From contig WKLE02002653.1 of the NCBI GenBank assembly GCA_014885115.2, positions 1-52,473 on the forward strand: a DNA stretch of 52,473 nt. Reading direction: 5' to 3'. The notes beneath the pieces were generated by a model. That model did not search any database, was not told the DNA's origin, and worked only from the letters and a program-made list of their open reading frames with translations. This stretch comes from Asterionellopsis glacialis (taxonomy: Eukaryota; Bacillariophyta; Plagiogrammaphyceae; Rhaphoneidales; Asterionellopsidaceae). Shown piece by piece: positions 1 to 10,588 of this stretch. A program made the translations under genes and the position numbers. Position 1 is the stretch's first letter; each line of letters begins with the position of its first letter.

Positions 1-488
1 AACTTCATCAATATCAAGCCGTTTGGCATAATTTTTGTTTTGGAAACAATCCTTATCAAATGAAGATGACAATCAATAACCTTATTGTTGTAATCATTCT
101 GTTAGTTGTTGAGTAATTAAGTTGTACGTATATGGGTATAAATATCAAATCAGTTTCTAGACTACACATACTTCACATCATAACTTTATCAATATCAAGC
201 CGTTTGGCATGGGTTTTTTTTGTGGAAACGATTTCCATTGGATGAAGTTAGCGATAGATAGTTCTATTGTACCAATAATCTTGTGGGTTGTTGAGTAATC
301 AAGTCGTATGTATACGGGTAACAATATCAAATCATTTACTATACTACATATACTTTACATCATAACTCTATCAATTCCTGTCAGTTTGGCATTATTTTTG
401 TTATGAAAATGATTGTCATCAGATGAAGATGGCGATCGATAACCTTGTTGTTGTAATTGTCCAGATAGTTGTTGAGATATCAAATAAA
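1..488. repeat. 181-bp tandem repeat, about 2.7 copies
   Basis: Three diverged head-to-tail copies begin at 1, 182 and 363 with AACTTCATCAAT, AACTTTATCAAT and AACTCTATCAAT, giving an exact 181-bp spacing twice. Each copy then carries a TCAAGCCGTTTGGCAT-like box, a GGAAAC/GAAAATGAT segment, a GATGAAG box, a GTTGTTGAGTAAT box and an ATATCAAAT tail. The third copy is cut short near 488 and the first may continue left of the window. No open frame runs through it. It looks like a satellite-like array of unknown origin. Confidence 0.8.
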
Positions 489-1413
489 ATTTAACAATGA
501 TAGCATTGAATAATATGATAACGGTATTGGAGATGACGGAGGGCGGAAAATTAAAAATCTTTCTTCTTTCTTTCCCCCCTTTCCACCTTGTTATATAATC
601 AACTCCACCAGCACTGTGTAAAAGCCATTGAGGAAGACAAACAAAGAACTAAAAATATTATTTTTCAAGTCGGAATCTTGTTGAAAAACAACATGACGAG
701 ATGAAGCAGTAGCTTACAAATGATGACAAGGAGACCATTACAACAATCATCCTAATATTAAAATTATGTATGAGATGATTAGATTAATCATGATTATTTG
801 AAAAATATGATCTAGAAGGTTGGTTGTTGTCAATATCTCTGGTTAATCCACATAAAATTGGGTCTAATAACATTTTTTGGTACTTTTTTTGTAGTCAACA
901 ACGGTTCCAATATTTACTCTGGACACTCTTATTTGATTCTTAAAATCCACAATCAACCATAATAATTTTAAATTAAAAAGAATAGATTGTTAGTGAAATT
1001 AATAGCAATGTGCATTTTTTCAGTACGATTCAGCAAGCTACTTCAAAACAACAAGCAAATGTGAAATGTGTTGTCTTACCGTTTTGAATCTCTTAGACCT
1101 CAAATCATGAGATAAGAAATAATACTACGCAACAATCAATCATACAAATATATATTAGAAGGACCAAAGATCATTTCCCCTTGGAGAGGAGACTGTATTG
1201 ACCCAGAACATAATCATTGTCGTGATGACGTTGATCAAATAATTCAGTCCTGAAACATGTGACATTTGTGTGGGCTCTGTTTCCTGGCAGATCTCTGTAC
1301 CTCTGGTAGCCTTCAAATCATTAATTGACTGCTAATATTTCTACTTTGTAATTCCTTTTGTTTCCCTATATCAGACTTTACTAACCATCACACTCATCCC
1401 ATTTTCTCAAAAA
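489..1413. other. AT-rich spacer, no gene recognised
   Basis: This AT-rich stretch has stop codons in every frame and no motif that I recognise. It separates the 181-bp repeat from a transposon-like relic and may be decayed mobile DNA, but nothing in it supports a specific call. Confidence 0.5.
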
Positions 1414-1968
1414 ATGCCCAAGAGACCAATAGCCAAGAGACCATATGATGCTACAAAGCACAAGCATGCTGCATTAAGTTGCCAAGGCAGTGGTCAGATC
1501 TTCAACTCAGATAGAGCCCTAACAAGACATATTGATATGACAGATTTTTGCCATAATCTAATGAGGTATGGGTCATCAATGACAAGAGACTCTAATCCAT
1601 GTTACATTATTCAGAATGGTCAAATGCAATCTTTAAATCCTGTTGCAACTAGCATTGCTTATCAAAATGCTGATCAAGACCCAATTCAATTTGTCAATGG
1701 ATGTTTTGAGACAAGAGATGTTGCAGCTGCCTCTAACAATGCTCCATTCAGCCCTAATGTAGATGCAATTAATGCAGGAGACATAGAAGCAATGCTTGGT
1801 CTTCCTATGGCACTGCAAAACATAGACAACAAAGTCTATCAAGAAAGGTGTTTTGCCCCAAAAAGCACACAGTTTGTGTGTGATTTTAGGACTAGGGCTC
1901 TCTCTAGAGAGTGGTATGATATGAAATTTTTTTTCAAACATTTGAAAAGCTCAAAAGTAGCATGGTAG
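1414..1968 (+). pseudogene. Zinc-finger-like transposon relic (fragment)
   Basis: The frame encodes 184 residues and starts at an ATG after an A-rich stretch. Residues about 23-47 resemble the single C2H2/C2HC finger at the N-terminus of some transposon proteins: a Cys, then GQIFNSDRALTRHI, then DFCH. The expected second Cys is replaced (CQGSG), so one metal ligand seems lost. The frame collapses around an 8-T run near 1926 and the next 600 bases hold only broken pieces. I read it as the first part of a decayed transposon gene. A lineage-specific protein is the alternative. The family is not identified. Confidence 0.35.
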
Positions 1969-2604
1969 AAACCAAAGATAGTGTAGGTCTAGTGTCAAGG
2001 AGAAAATGGTGGTGATAATAATAAAAGTTATGATAGTCTTGAAAATATTTTATTAGATACAATATCAGCAATAAAAACAAAATTTGATGAAGGATGTCAG
2101 GGAAAAATAATGTTGATATGGATTATATACAAGATGAATTCTTAGACCTTGAAAACAAAAATTGCTACAGAAGTCATTAAATGGGATTGTTCTTCATCAT
2201 TGATGACATTGTCTGCTTCTGTTTTGGAAGGAGACGACAACAACAAAAAGAGCCAAAACATTGGTTTTTGTTTGATTGGCAAAAAATACTATCTCCTTTG
2301 TTTTAATTTGCATGTTTAGAAGAGGGAGAGTGTGGAGATAGTCCGTTCCTATTGCACTACATATTCACCTTGATGATGCTTGTTGGATCCATTCTTTACC
2401 AAAAGTCAATGAACCAGACTGTGATCATTTAATTTGATATTATAGTGACGTAGCTAAACAAAATGGACGTATGATATACTTGAGGCTTTTCCATGTTTAA
2501 GAATACTAGTGATTCTCTTACTTATTCTAAAGTACAAGAAAACTCCGTGGAAAATGATAGCTTAGCAGAGGAAGTAGATTCATAATCAAATTTTTATTGG
2601 TGTA
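1969..2604. other. Decayed sequence downstream of the zinc-finger relic
   Basis: Short open stretches alternate with stops in all frames. The composition is the same AT-rich kind as the preceding relic, so this is probably its decayed 3' part. No domain can be recognised. Confidence 0.4.
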
Positions 2605-3655
2605 TTATTGCAACAAGCCTTCCTGAATAACAATATTTAGTAGCATTCCACCTGAACTGTATCTTCGTACCAATGACCGTACTGCGCGGCTTGTTTTGCA
2701 TGCAATATCCATCGAAATCATAATACTATTTTCTGATACAGGGTTACAACTGTCATCAAAAATCAAATCCTCAGTAGTGTCCCTGGCTGCTAAACATGCA
2801 ATTGTATTTGCAGAAGAAACGTTCGAATCTCCCAGCCCACTTTCTTGCACGTCATCGTGGTGGTCATTTTTCTCCTCCCCGACAATAAATGGATCCCATT
2901 TGACTCTTTGTAGCATCCATGGTTGATTAGATGATGCTATAAAAAATAAATTTGTTGTTTGGTCCAAAGAATGTCACTTGGAATATCATCTACTTGATCA
3001 ACATCATATTCAACATCTTTCAAGGAAAGAATTTCTGAAAATGGAACTCGATACAATCGACTCGTTGTTTTGGATTCTATTCCAAACTTCTTATCAAGAT
3101 TTTCGTCCATCATCAATTTACCAGATAGGATGGCTCTTGATTTAAACGTAGTAGAGGATGGTAGTGTTAAACTTGCAAACACATAATCATCGACATTATT
3201 GTTATTATCATTATCACCAGAGCATTGTAGTGTTTGTAAATGACTGTAACTACCTCATTCAAAATATACAAATCCATCATTTGCACGATTTAAATAGGGT
3301 CCTTCTTATACTTGTTTTTGCTCTGATGCATCAAGAAGAAGATGTGGAATTTCACAGATACCTTGAACAGCACCACCACAAGATCTCATTACTTCGTTTA
3401 CAGACTCAATTTTTGTATTTGAAATTCCCCATGAAGATGATACAATTTAATTTGTAAAGGTATCAAATCGTGGTGCAGCACTAGAAGCAAACGCTAGTAT
3501 ACTTCTGCTGTCGGCGAACTTATTATGAATTTTTTTCTTATTTCTATTCGAACGGTGAAATATTGTAGTTCTTATCGAAGTAGCTCCTACTATTGCTGTC
3601 CTAATCTGATGATGTGGCGAAGACGATACACTAGTCCTCGCACCCTCCAGCACTA
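2605..3655 (-). CDS. Uncharacterised coding region, gene model unresolved
   Basis: Four open stretches lie in line on the minus strand: about 3655-3447 (Ser/Arg-rich), about 3435-3312 (ends in residues LLLDASEQKQ), 3265-2937 (contains KSRAILSGKLMMDENLDKKF) and 2967-2605 (ends SGGMLLNIVIQEGLLQ). A candidate intron GTATAAG...TTACAG lies at 3311-3244, and a second possible one ends in TATAG near 2940. I could not make all the reading frames join through these sites. The region is therefore either a multi-exon gene whose splice sites I have not found or a gene in decay. No family is recognised. It lies just downstream of the kinase on the same strand. Confidence 0.3.
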
Positions 3656-4357
3656 TTATGATGAAGACGCCTTTTCTTGTATGGCTTGGAGTAATATATC
3701 AACATTTTTTGCAACCGGGTCTTTTCCATTCATAACTACATGAGAAAAATCAACGGGAGCAAACACCCAATCAGCATTGTCAACGTCAGGATTCTTTGAA
3801 CTTGCACATGATGTACCGTCTTCTTTTTTTTTCTCGTTAGCAACAATACCTTTCTCCTCTTTGGAATCTATACTCCTTGGCTTTCCTTTGTAAAAATGAC
3901 CTTCTCTTTCATTGATCCGCCGCGTAGCTTCTTCTTCATCTGTATCAACAAGTAACCACACGGCATTTGGAAAACGAGAATGAAACACTTCTCGTAGATC
4001 TGTATTAACAAAGCTAAATGAAACAATGGCAAACAATTTTCCTTCATCTCTTGATGCCTGCTTCCGTTCTATAAAGCATGATTGCACATAGTCACATGCT
4101 GAAACCGCAAACTCTATTCTTTGTTGCAGAGTAGGGTAAATTCCTTTTCCAAAGTTATCTTTCATCCATTGGGGGACACAAACATCTAAATCAAGTCCAA
4201 AACAATCCAAATCACTGTTACATTTTTTCAATTCGCCCTGTGCAATCTTGAGTAGAGCTGCTTCGGATATTGTCGTCTTGCCACTACCTGGTCGACCAAA
4301 TACCACTGCCATGGGATGTGTTCCATTCTCTGTCTTCAAAGGCTCCCTATCCCTCAT
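3656..4357 (-). CDS. P-loop kinase, gluconokinase/shikimate-kinase-like
   Basis: The product has 233 residues in one exon. A Walker A loop, GRPGSGKT, sits at residues 21-28, after a short hydrophobic strand, as in small-molecule kinases of the gluconokinase/shikimate kinase fold. Further on, residues near WLLVDTDEEEATRRINEREGH match the beta-strand followed by an Arg-rich lid of gluconokinases, where REGHF recalls the family's RxxHF segment. Such enzymes move the ATP gamma-phosphate to a sugar acid or similar substrate; the substrate here cannot be told. A Lys/Glu/Ser-rich insert (about residues 165-190) is unusual. No targeting sequence is evident, so it is probably cytosolic. A general AAA-type NTPase is the alternative. 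Confidence 0.6.
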   Translation of the reverse strand: MRDREPLKTENGTHPMAVVFGRPGSGKTTISEAALLKIAQGELKKCNSDLDCFGLDLDVCVPQWMKDNFGKGIYPTLQQRIEFAVSACDYVQSCFIERKQASRDEGKLFAIVSFSFVNTDLREVFHSRFPNAVWLLVDTDEEEATRRINEREGHFYKGKPRSIDSKEEKGIVANEKKKEDGTSCASSKNPDVDNADWVFAPVDFSHVVMNGKDPVAKNVDILLQAIQEKASSS

Positions 4358-4399
4358 CTCGATCGTTGATGTTCTACAGTTTAGTCCAAGTTGTATGAA

Positions 4400-4740
4400 G
4401 TAGAGTCGGATCTCCGTTGATAGCAGGACGTCTGTCCAAACACGAGAGTTTTTGTTTCGTAGCCTGAACGATACTTAGGTACAGGCACTGGTACGTACGC
4501 CGTACCCCCCTCGGCTCTGGTTAGTCTACCAGGTATTATAGTCTACGGTCATACCTGTAATAGAAGTTGGACTACCAGGTACAATACCAGGTAGGAGGAT
4601 GAGGGCCTACCAGGTATTAATACCTGATATGGCCCACTCTCTAGAGTCCTAGGTACGGTAGTCTACCGGTACTGTGGGACCTCTCTCTCTAATAGAGATG
4701 ATGAAAGACGGTATACGAGCTATATCGGTATGTTATTAAA
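4400..4740. promoter_or_regulatory. Intergenic block rich in GGTAC / ACCAGGTA / TAGTCTA words
   Basis: This spacer upstream of the kinase repeatedly uses a few short words: ACCAGGTA or its complement TACCTGGT at least four times, TAGTCTAC three times, plus CTCTAGAG, CCTAGGTAC and TACCGGTAC. The same vocabulary recurs in other spacers of the window and hardly at all in the genes. A promoter or replication role is possible but not shown. From 4741 to 5130 the spacer is plain AT-rich DNA with nothing recognised. Confidence 0.4.
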
Positions 4741-5130
4741 AAAAGGACCTCGAGAGCGAAGTTCAACAACAAATCTTTTTTGCGACTTTCCCATGATGGG
4801 AGTACAGGCTTGCTTTGTCGGAGTCATCCTTCAAAAGTCAAAAGATTGTCCTTTTCTAAAAAAATCCAACTGGGAAATTTGCTGAACAGCAAGCTTGTCC
4901 CAAAGTTTTGCAAAAGACTACTGTACTTTTAAGAGCCATCAACCTGTGAAATATTTTGAGTCAAACGCAGAATTCTAAAATACATTATAATCCTGATTCT
5001 TTGGGGTTAATGGTGATAGTTGCTGCGTGAACAGGACTTGATTATCTAGAACTTATCAAAGTCTATTTAGCGTGCATGATTCAATCAATAATAGAATACT
5101 TTCTGTTTTTAATATTATACGCAAAATTAT

Positions 5131-5911
5131 TTACTTCTTGAGACTTCCAAGAAGATTTCCAACAACGGCTAGTACAACAGCCAATGGGACAATCAAGAGA
5201 CCGAGGGTTCCTCCGGCAGAAAGACCAACAAGGGGGAGTTCAACATCGTTGGCAACCAACAAGAATTCAGTTCCGAGAAGAGCGGCAGCTGCGGTGTAGA
5301 AGGCAGAGGGACCACTCTTGAGGGCACCTGCGACAACAGGCAAAAGGAGAGGAGCAGGCTCGATCAAAAGAGGAGCAACTCCGTTGACCAAAAGCTGTTG
5401 GTTATTGGCAACAAGGCTGAGAAGACCCAACTCTTCGATAACGGGAAGAAGTTCTTCGAGCTTGGTAAGAGTCAATCCCTGCTCTTCCAAACTGGAAAGG
5501 ATTCCAGCATCAACAGTGGCGGAAAGAAGGTCTTTTTCGCGAACACGACGGATCACATTGTACTGTATAGAAAAAGAGAGCAAGAACAAAGTTATCGTGA
5601 GAAAATATCTTACATGAACTTCCGACAAAGGCCGATGATCAGAATATTGTACAACAACACTCCATAAATATAGATACACATACCTTTCTGTTCAACATGG
5701 AGTTGTCGTCAATTTTGTTAACCCATTGCTTGTAGTTAGCCTCTCCTCTGAGCAAAGCATCTTGGTTCTCGTAGGAATCTTCAGCGAAATCAAAACCGAA
5801 GTTCTCGTTAACCTTGGTGGATGGACGTCCAACAAAGGTACCAGGGGCCATGAAACCCGATGCAACAGCACCGGAGGCAGCAAGAACGAGAAGAGTCTTA
5901 AGAGGAGCCAT
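5131..5911 (-). CDS. DUF1118 (RIQ-like) plastid membrane protein
   Basis: Two exons, 5911-5684 and 5562-5131, flank a 121-nt intron (GTATGT...ATACAG). They join in phase 0 to give 219 residues. The N-terminus is a signal peptide ending ASG|FMAP, the diatom plastid-import signature with Phe at +1, followed by a Ser/Thr-containing transit region. The mature part has Leu-rich pseudo-repeats (GILSSLEEQGLTLTKLEELL, then EELGLLSLV) and two hydrophobic C-terminal helices, ending GSLKK. This layout fits DUF1118, whose plant members RIQ1/RIQ2 are thylakoid proteins affecting light-harvesting organisation and photoprotection. The ATG at 5911 is chosen because it puts the signal peptide at the very start. 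Targeting is clear; the family match is from memory. Confidence 0.7.
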
Positions 5912-7175
5912 GGTCAACCTTCTGAAACAATCTAATCTGTTGTGCTTTCCGCTTGCTTGCCTGCACACCTAGGTCGAGGGAACGAGTTACGTAAGTCTCG
6001 AAGTACCGGTACATGTTGCACTTCAACGCTTTAAAAACTCATGGTACAAATCTACCTGCAGTCCTACAGGCCACGTACGCATTTTTATTGCGTCCCCTTT
6101 TCTCTTTTACGCCCGGTGTGTAACCCATCTTTTTTGTCTTGTGCCTGATCCTGCCTGTGGGTTTGGTTGTTCTGATGGGCATACTGACAGACGTTCCACA
6201 TTTGTCTGCCTTTTGAAATCCAGAAAAACAAACCACATGGCACTGCAACGAACAAACACAGCCAAACATACACGAACAAGAAATTTATGTACCGTAGTTT
6301 TTAGTTAATATCAAGATTCCGTAGAATGAGCAATTTTTACGATTAAACTCAAAACTTCACTATTGGCTAAAATGAGTAAATACTTTTAAACAGATATTGT
6401 GATGTCATATCATGTGTCTGATGACAGCATCTCCCCTATGGTTGGTTGGGACTCAAAAGAGGGTAAGAGTCGATTCCCAATCAGTCGCCAATTGTGTTTT
6501 ATGATGTTTTTCACTACCAGCATTGCATCATTTTTTTTGTCATATCCCCAAGTAAGTCAGTACAAAGCAGAAATTCTGTATCTTGGATTTTATGTTCACA
6601 CTGCCGAATGCTAGACTAAGAACCATCACCTTGTTTCTTGCCCAAATTTTCAACTAAAACGCAAAGAAGCGCCACCGCTAGAAGAAGATCTACCCAACCA
6701 CATGCAGACAAAAGAAGGGCAAACATTCCATTGGCTTGTCTTCAGTGGTAGTGTGCACAAAAAGATTTGATGCTTCACTGTGCTCATGTTGGGAGGTATG
6801 GCACAGGCAACCAGATTTGCAAGCTGCTAAAGAATCTCATCAACAACAGTTAGAAGAAAACCGTCCAAAAGAGCCAAGAAGATAGAGAAAGACACGCAGC
6901 AGAACAAGCAGAACAAAACACAGAAACAGAAGAAGAACAAATAAAATAGTTATTTATATTTAGTAGTTAACAAAATGCACAGACATCATTAGCTAACCAC
7001 TGCAAAAAATGTTGCAGACAATGGGGTGAGCAATGATAGACCACAAATTGTAAAGAAATCTTCATGCATCAGAAGTGTAACACTGCTGTAGAACTGTGTA
7101 CATGCACTACTAGACTTGCAACTGTGTACTTTACTAGCAATCTACAGTGGGTAAGAGACCTCTTGTAAACTTGGT
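5912..7175. other. Spacer without recognised gene
   Basis: The first 150 bases are presumably promoter and 5' UTR of the DUF1118 gene. The rest holds only short chance frames such as 6399-6614. The stretch 6850-6960 is A-rich (CAGAACAAGCAGAAC-like) low-complexity DNA leading towards the large purine-rich array. Mobile-element decay is likely in the right half. Confidence 0.4.
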
Positions 7176-7495
7176 TTAAGTTTTGGGGTTTGGATATAGT
7201 GAATCCTTCTTGAGGCTGAAAAGATGTTCCTTAAACTCATGGTCACTGTGCTGCCATGAATCCTGCCCTACCTTACAGAAGGTCTTTCAGATATTTTCCT
7301 TTGATTTTTTTTCCTTGTTAAATGCATGAACAGCATCTTCCACAATATTTGCCACATTGTCTAGAGGTATCTTTAAATTGATATGCCCAGTTTCTCCAGT
7401 GTTCCTTTTCTGTCTAATAAATTCTGTGTGCCACTTGTAGTATCCCTTTTTAACAATCCCTTTAATCTCCTTATTTACTAATAATAGTAGAGGTA
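7176..7495 (-). pseudogene. Decayed coding fragment of unknown family
   Basis: On the minus strand an open stretch without ATG reads through KGYYKWHTEFIRQKRNTGET and VANIVEDAVHAFNKEK to a stop at 7288. A shifted frame continues with QDSWQHSDHEFKEHLFSLKK to a stop at 7176. The two pieces look like one protein broken by a frameshift between about 7280 and 7300. The composition is protein-like (Trp, His and Lys/Glu pairs) and does not come from the low-complexity DNA next to it. I do not recognise the family. Its place beside the array and the retroelement suggests a mobile-element gene. Confidence 0.3.
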
Positions 7496-9640
7496 AAAGT
7501 AAAAGTAAGCATAGTATTCATAATTTAGGAAACAAAACTAATACTAAAATAAAATACTAAAATTTTTTTGAAAGAAACTCAAAGTAAAAGTGGTAGGAAA
7601 TTAAGAAATAAAACTCAAAGTTAAAAAAATTAAAAAATCTCTTAGCAGAAGTAAAACTAATCTAAAAGTAACAATAGAGTTATTAGAATTGAAATTATAT
7701 GTTATATATAAATAAAAATGTAAAAGTAGATGAAGTGAAAGTAATTGAGAAAGTGGATATGAAAGTAAGTGTGAAAGTAAATGTAAAAGTAGAAGTAGAA
7801 CAACTAGATCTACAACCAGAAGTAGAAGTAGAAGTAGAAGTAGAACTAGAACTCTAGAAGTAGAAGTAGAACAACTAGATCTATGACCAGAAGCAGAACT
7901 AGAACTAGAACCAGAAGTAAAAGTAACACTAAAAATTTTGAAATAAAACTAAAACTAAAAATAGATGTGAAAGTCAATGTGGAAGTAAATGTGAAAGTAG
8001 AAGTAGAAGTAGAACAACTAGATCTACAACCAGAAGTACAACTAGAAGTAAAACCATAAGTAGAAGTAGAAGTAAAAGTAAAAGTAACACTAAAAACTTG
8101 AAATAAAACTAAAAGTAAAAGTAGAAGTGAAAGTAAAATTGAAAGTAAAAGTAGAAGTAGAATCAGAACAACTAGATCTACAACCTGAAGTAGAAAGCTA
8201 AAAGTAAGCAAAAGAAGTAGAACTAGAAGTAAAGCTAAGTAATAATAACATTCATAATTAAAATAACTAAAACTCAAACTAAGAAAAAGAAGTAGAAGTA
8301 GAAGTCCTAAAACTAATAAAGGTACTAAAGGTACCAAAAATAAAAGTAAAAATAAAAGTATTAGTAATAGTTAAAGTAATAATAATAGTAAAGTGAATGT
8401 GAAAGTGAAAGTAAACATAATATTCATAATTAAAAACCAAAAGTATAGCTAAAAGAAAAATACTAAATTTTTTTGCAAACTCAAGTAAAACTGTTAGGGG
8501 AATGAAAAATTAAACCTCAAAACTGGGAAAACTGCTAAAAGCAAAGCTGTAAAAAGAAGTAAAAGTAAAAGTAAACTAAAAGTAACACAAGAGATGTTAG
8601 AATTGAAAGTAAAAATAAAAAATATGTAAAGAACCAGCAGAACTAAAACTAAAAGTAGAATTAAAAAATTAAGAAGTGAAATATAAAAACTAAAACTAAG
8701 AAAAAGAAGTAGAAGTACTAAAACTAAGAAAGGTACAATAGGTACCAAAAGTAAAAGTAAAAACCAAAGTAGTAGTAGTAGTAATAGTAATAGTAATAGT
8801 AATAGTAATAGTAAGAGTAAGAGTAAGAGTAAGAGTAAGAGTAAGAGTAAGAGTAAGAGTAATAGTAAGAGTAATAGTAATAGTAAGAGTAAGAGTAACA
8901 AAGTAAGCATAATATTCATAATTAAAGAACCAAAAGTAGAACTAAAATAAAAATACTAAAAGCTTTTTGCAAACTCAAATGAAAAATGTTAGGGGAATCA
9001 AAAATGAAACCTGAAACTAGAAATACTACTAAAAGCAAAGCTTTTAACAGAAGTAGAAGTAAAAGTAAACTAAATTTAACAAAAGAGATGTTAGAATTGA
9101 AAGTAAAAATAAAAATATGTAAAGAACCGCTTTTTGCAAACTCAAAGTAAAAATGTTAGGGGAATCAAAAATGAAGCCTGAAACTAGAAATACTACTAAA
9201 AGCAAAGTTTTTAACAGAAGTAAAAGTAAAAGTAAACTAAATTTAACAAAAGAGATGTTGGAATTGAAAGTAAAAATAAAAATATGTAAAGAACCAGAAC
9301 TAAAACAAAAATAAAAGTACTGAAAGCCTTTTTTCCAAATAAAAGTAAAAGTGGTAGGAGAATGAGTAATAAAATGCAAAAACAAAAACTACAAAAAGCA
9401 AAGTAGAAGTAGAAGTTGAAGTTGAAGTAGGACGAAACCCGGAAGAACTAGATCTAAACCATAAGTAGATCTACATCTAAAACCAGAAATAATAGTAGAA
9501 GTAGGACTAGAATTACCAAAAAAGCAAGAAAACCTAAAAGCAACACTTAAATTGTGAACAGGTTTTAGCAAAAGCAAAATTGGAACTAAAACTATAAGTA
9601 ACAGTAAAACTTAAAATTAAAAGAACTAGCAAACAAAAAA
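7496..9640. repeat. Complex AGTARA-type low-complexity array
   Basis: Over 2 kb the plus strand is built almost entirely of 3-mer and 6-mer units of the AGTAAA/AGTAGA/AACTAG kind, with very little C. At 8768-8896 it becomes a nearly pure run of (GTA), (GTAATA) and (GTAAGA) units. A recurrent module, ACAACTAGATCTA followed by an ACCAGAAGTAGAAG-like or AACC-GAAG segment, appears near 7801, 7870, 8025 and 8168. Read on the minus strand it yields long spurious poly-Leu frames. It directly abuts the retrotransposon relic at 9641. Confidence 0.8.
8962..9295. repeat. Tandem 167-bp units inside the array
   Basis: Two adjacent units, 8962-9128 and 9129-9295, are each 167 bp and nearly identical. Each opens with GCTTTTTGCAAACTCAAA, contains GTTAGGGGAATCAAAAATGA and AGAGATGTT, and ends TATGTAAAGAACC. 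A more diverged copy lies at about 8466-8635, and partial copies at about 7560-7690 and 9330-9401. The array therefore has a higher-order structure beyond the simple hexamers. Confidence 0.75.
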
Positions 9641-10588
9641 ATGATGCTTAAGTGCCTACAAAAGTACCCAGAAGCCTGTAGAGGCAGACTTGGCACACTT
9701 AAGATCAAGCCAGTCAGGCTAGAAATAGAACCTGATGCAGAACCATATCACACCAGGCCATTCCCACTACCATGTTCCTTAGAAGGTACTACTATACAGG
9801 AAATTAATAGGCAGGAATCAATAGGCATATTAGAAAAGAACCACTACACAGTGAATGGGCAGCTCCCACATTTGTCTTACCAAAGAAAACAGGTGATGTA
9901 CATATCATAACCAACTTTTGTAAACTCAACAAGGTAATTAAGAGGAAACCATTCCCGTTACCAAAAATGGCTGACCTACTACAAAGATTAGATGGATTTC
10001 AATACGCAACTGCAATCAACCTAAGTATGGGTTATCATCATGTTCTGTTAGCTGAGAAATCACAGGAGCTATGTACTACAATTCTACTGTGGGGTAAATA
10101 CAGGTATAAATGCCTACCCATGGATATAACCAACAGCCCTGATATCTTTCAGAAAATCATGAATGATATACTAGGAGACCTAGAATTTGCATGGGCATAT
10201 GTAGACAACATTTTAATCATGTCTAGTTCCACATACAAAGACCATGTCAGCAATGTTGATGCGGTACTTGATTGCCTAACTAAAGCTGGTTTTGTAGTTA
10301 ATGCCAATAAATCACATTTTGCCATGTACCAGATTAAATATCTTGGTTATTGGCTAACTTGCAACAATATCCAACCACAGTCTAAGAAAGTGGAAGCAAT
10401 ACAATGTCTAGAGCCTCCTAAGAGTAAAAGCCAATTAAGGAAATTCTTAGGCATGGTTAACTACTATTGCAATCTGTGGCAAAGACTAAGTCACATCCTA
10501 GCCCCACTGATGGCTATGGTATCAAACAAGGCCAAGTTTGTATGGGATAGTTCCTGTCAAAGAGCTTTTGAAAATATAACAGAAGTCA
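9641..10588 (+). pseudogene. Ty3/gypsy reverse transcriptase, frameshifted
   Basis: The first piece (9641-about 9850) holds the N-terminal RT segment with YPEACRGRLGTLKIKPVRLE. The frame then shifts, and the palm continues from about 9855, through the ATG at 9967, to 10588. Recognisable blocks include the motif A region (ATAINLSMGYHH), the LPMDITNSPDIFQ block, the motif C region (AYVDNILIM), LGYWLT and the LRKFLGMVNYY thumb segment. Two catalytic positions are altered: the motif A Asp is Asn (INLS) and the second Asp of the YxDD box is Asn (YVDN). The protein would be inactive even without the frameshift. Confidence 0.85.

Noticed and set aside
7846..8919. Long minus-strand frames rich in Leu (7846-8337 and 8494-8919)
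   Set aside because: They are translations of AGTARA/GTAAGA simple repeats; the poly-Leu content follows from the repeat, with no other protein feature.
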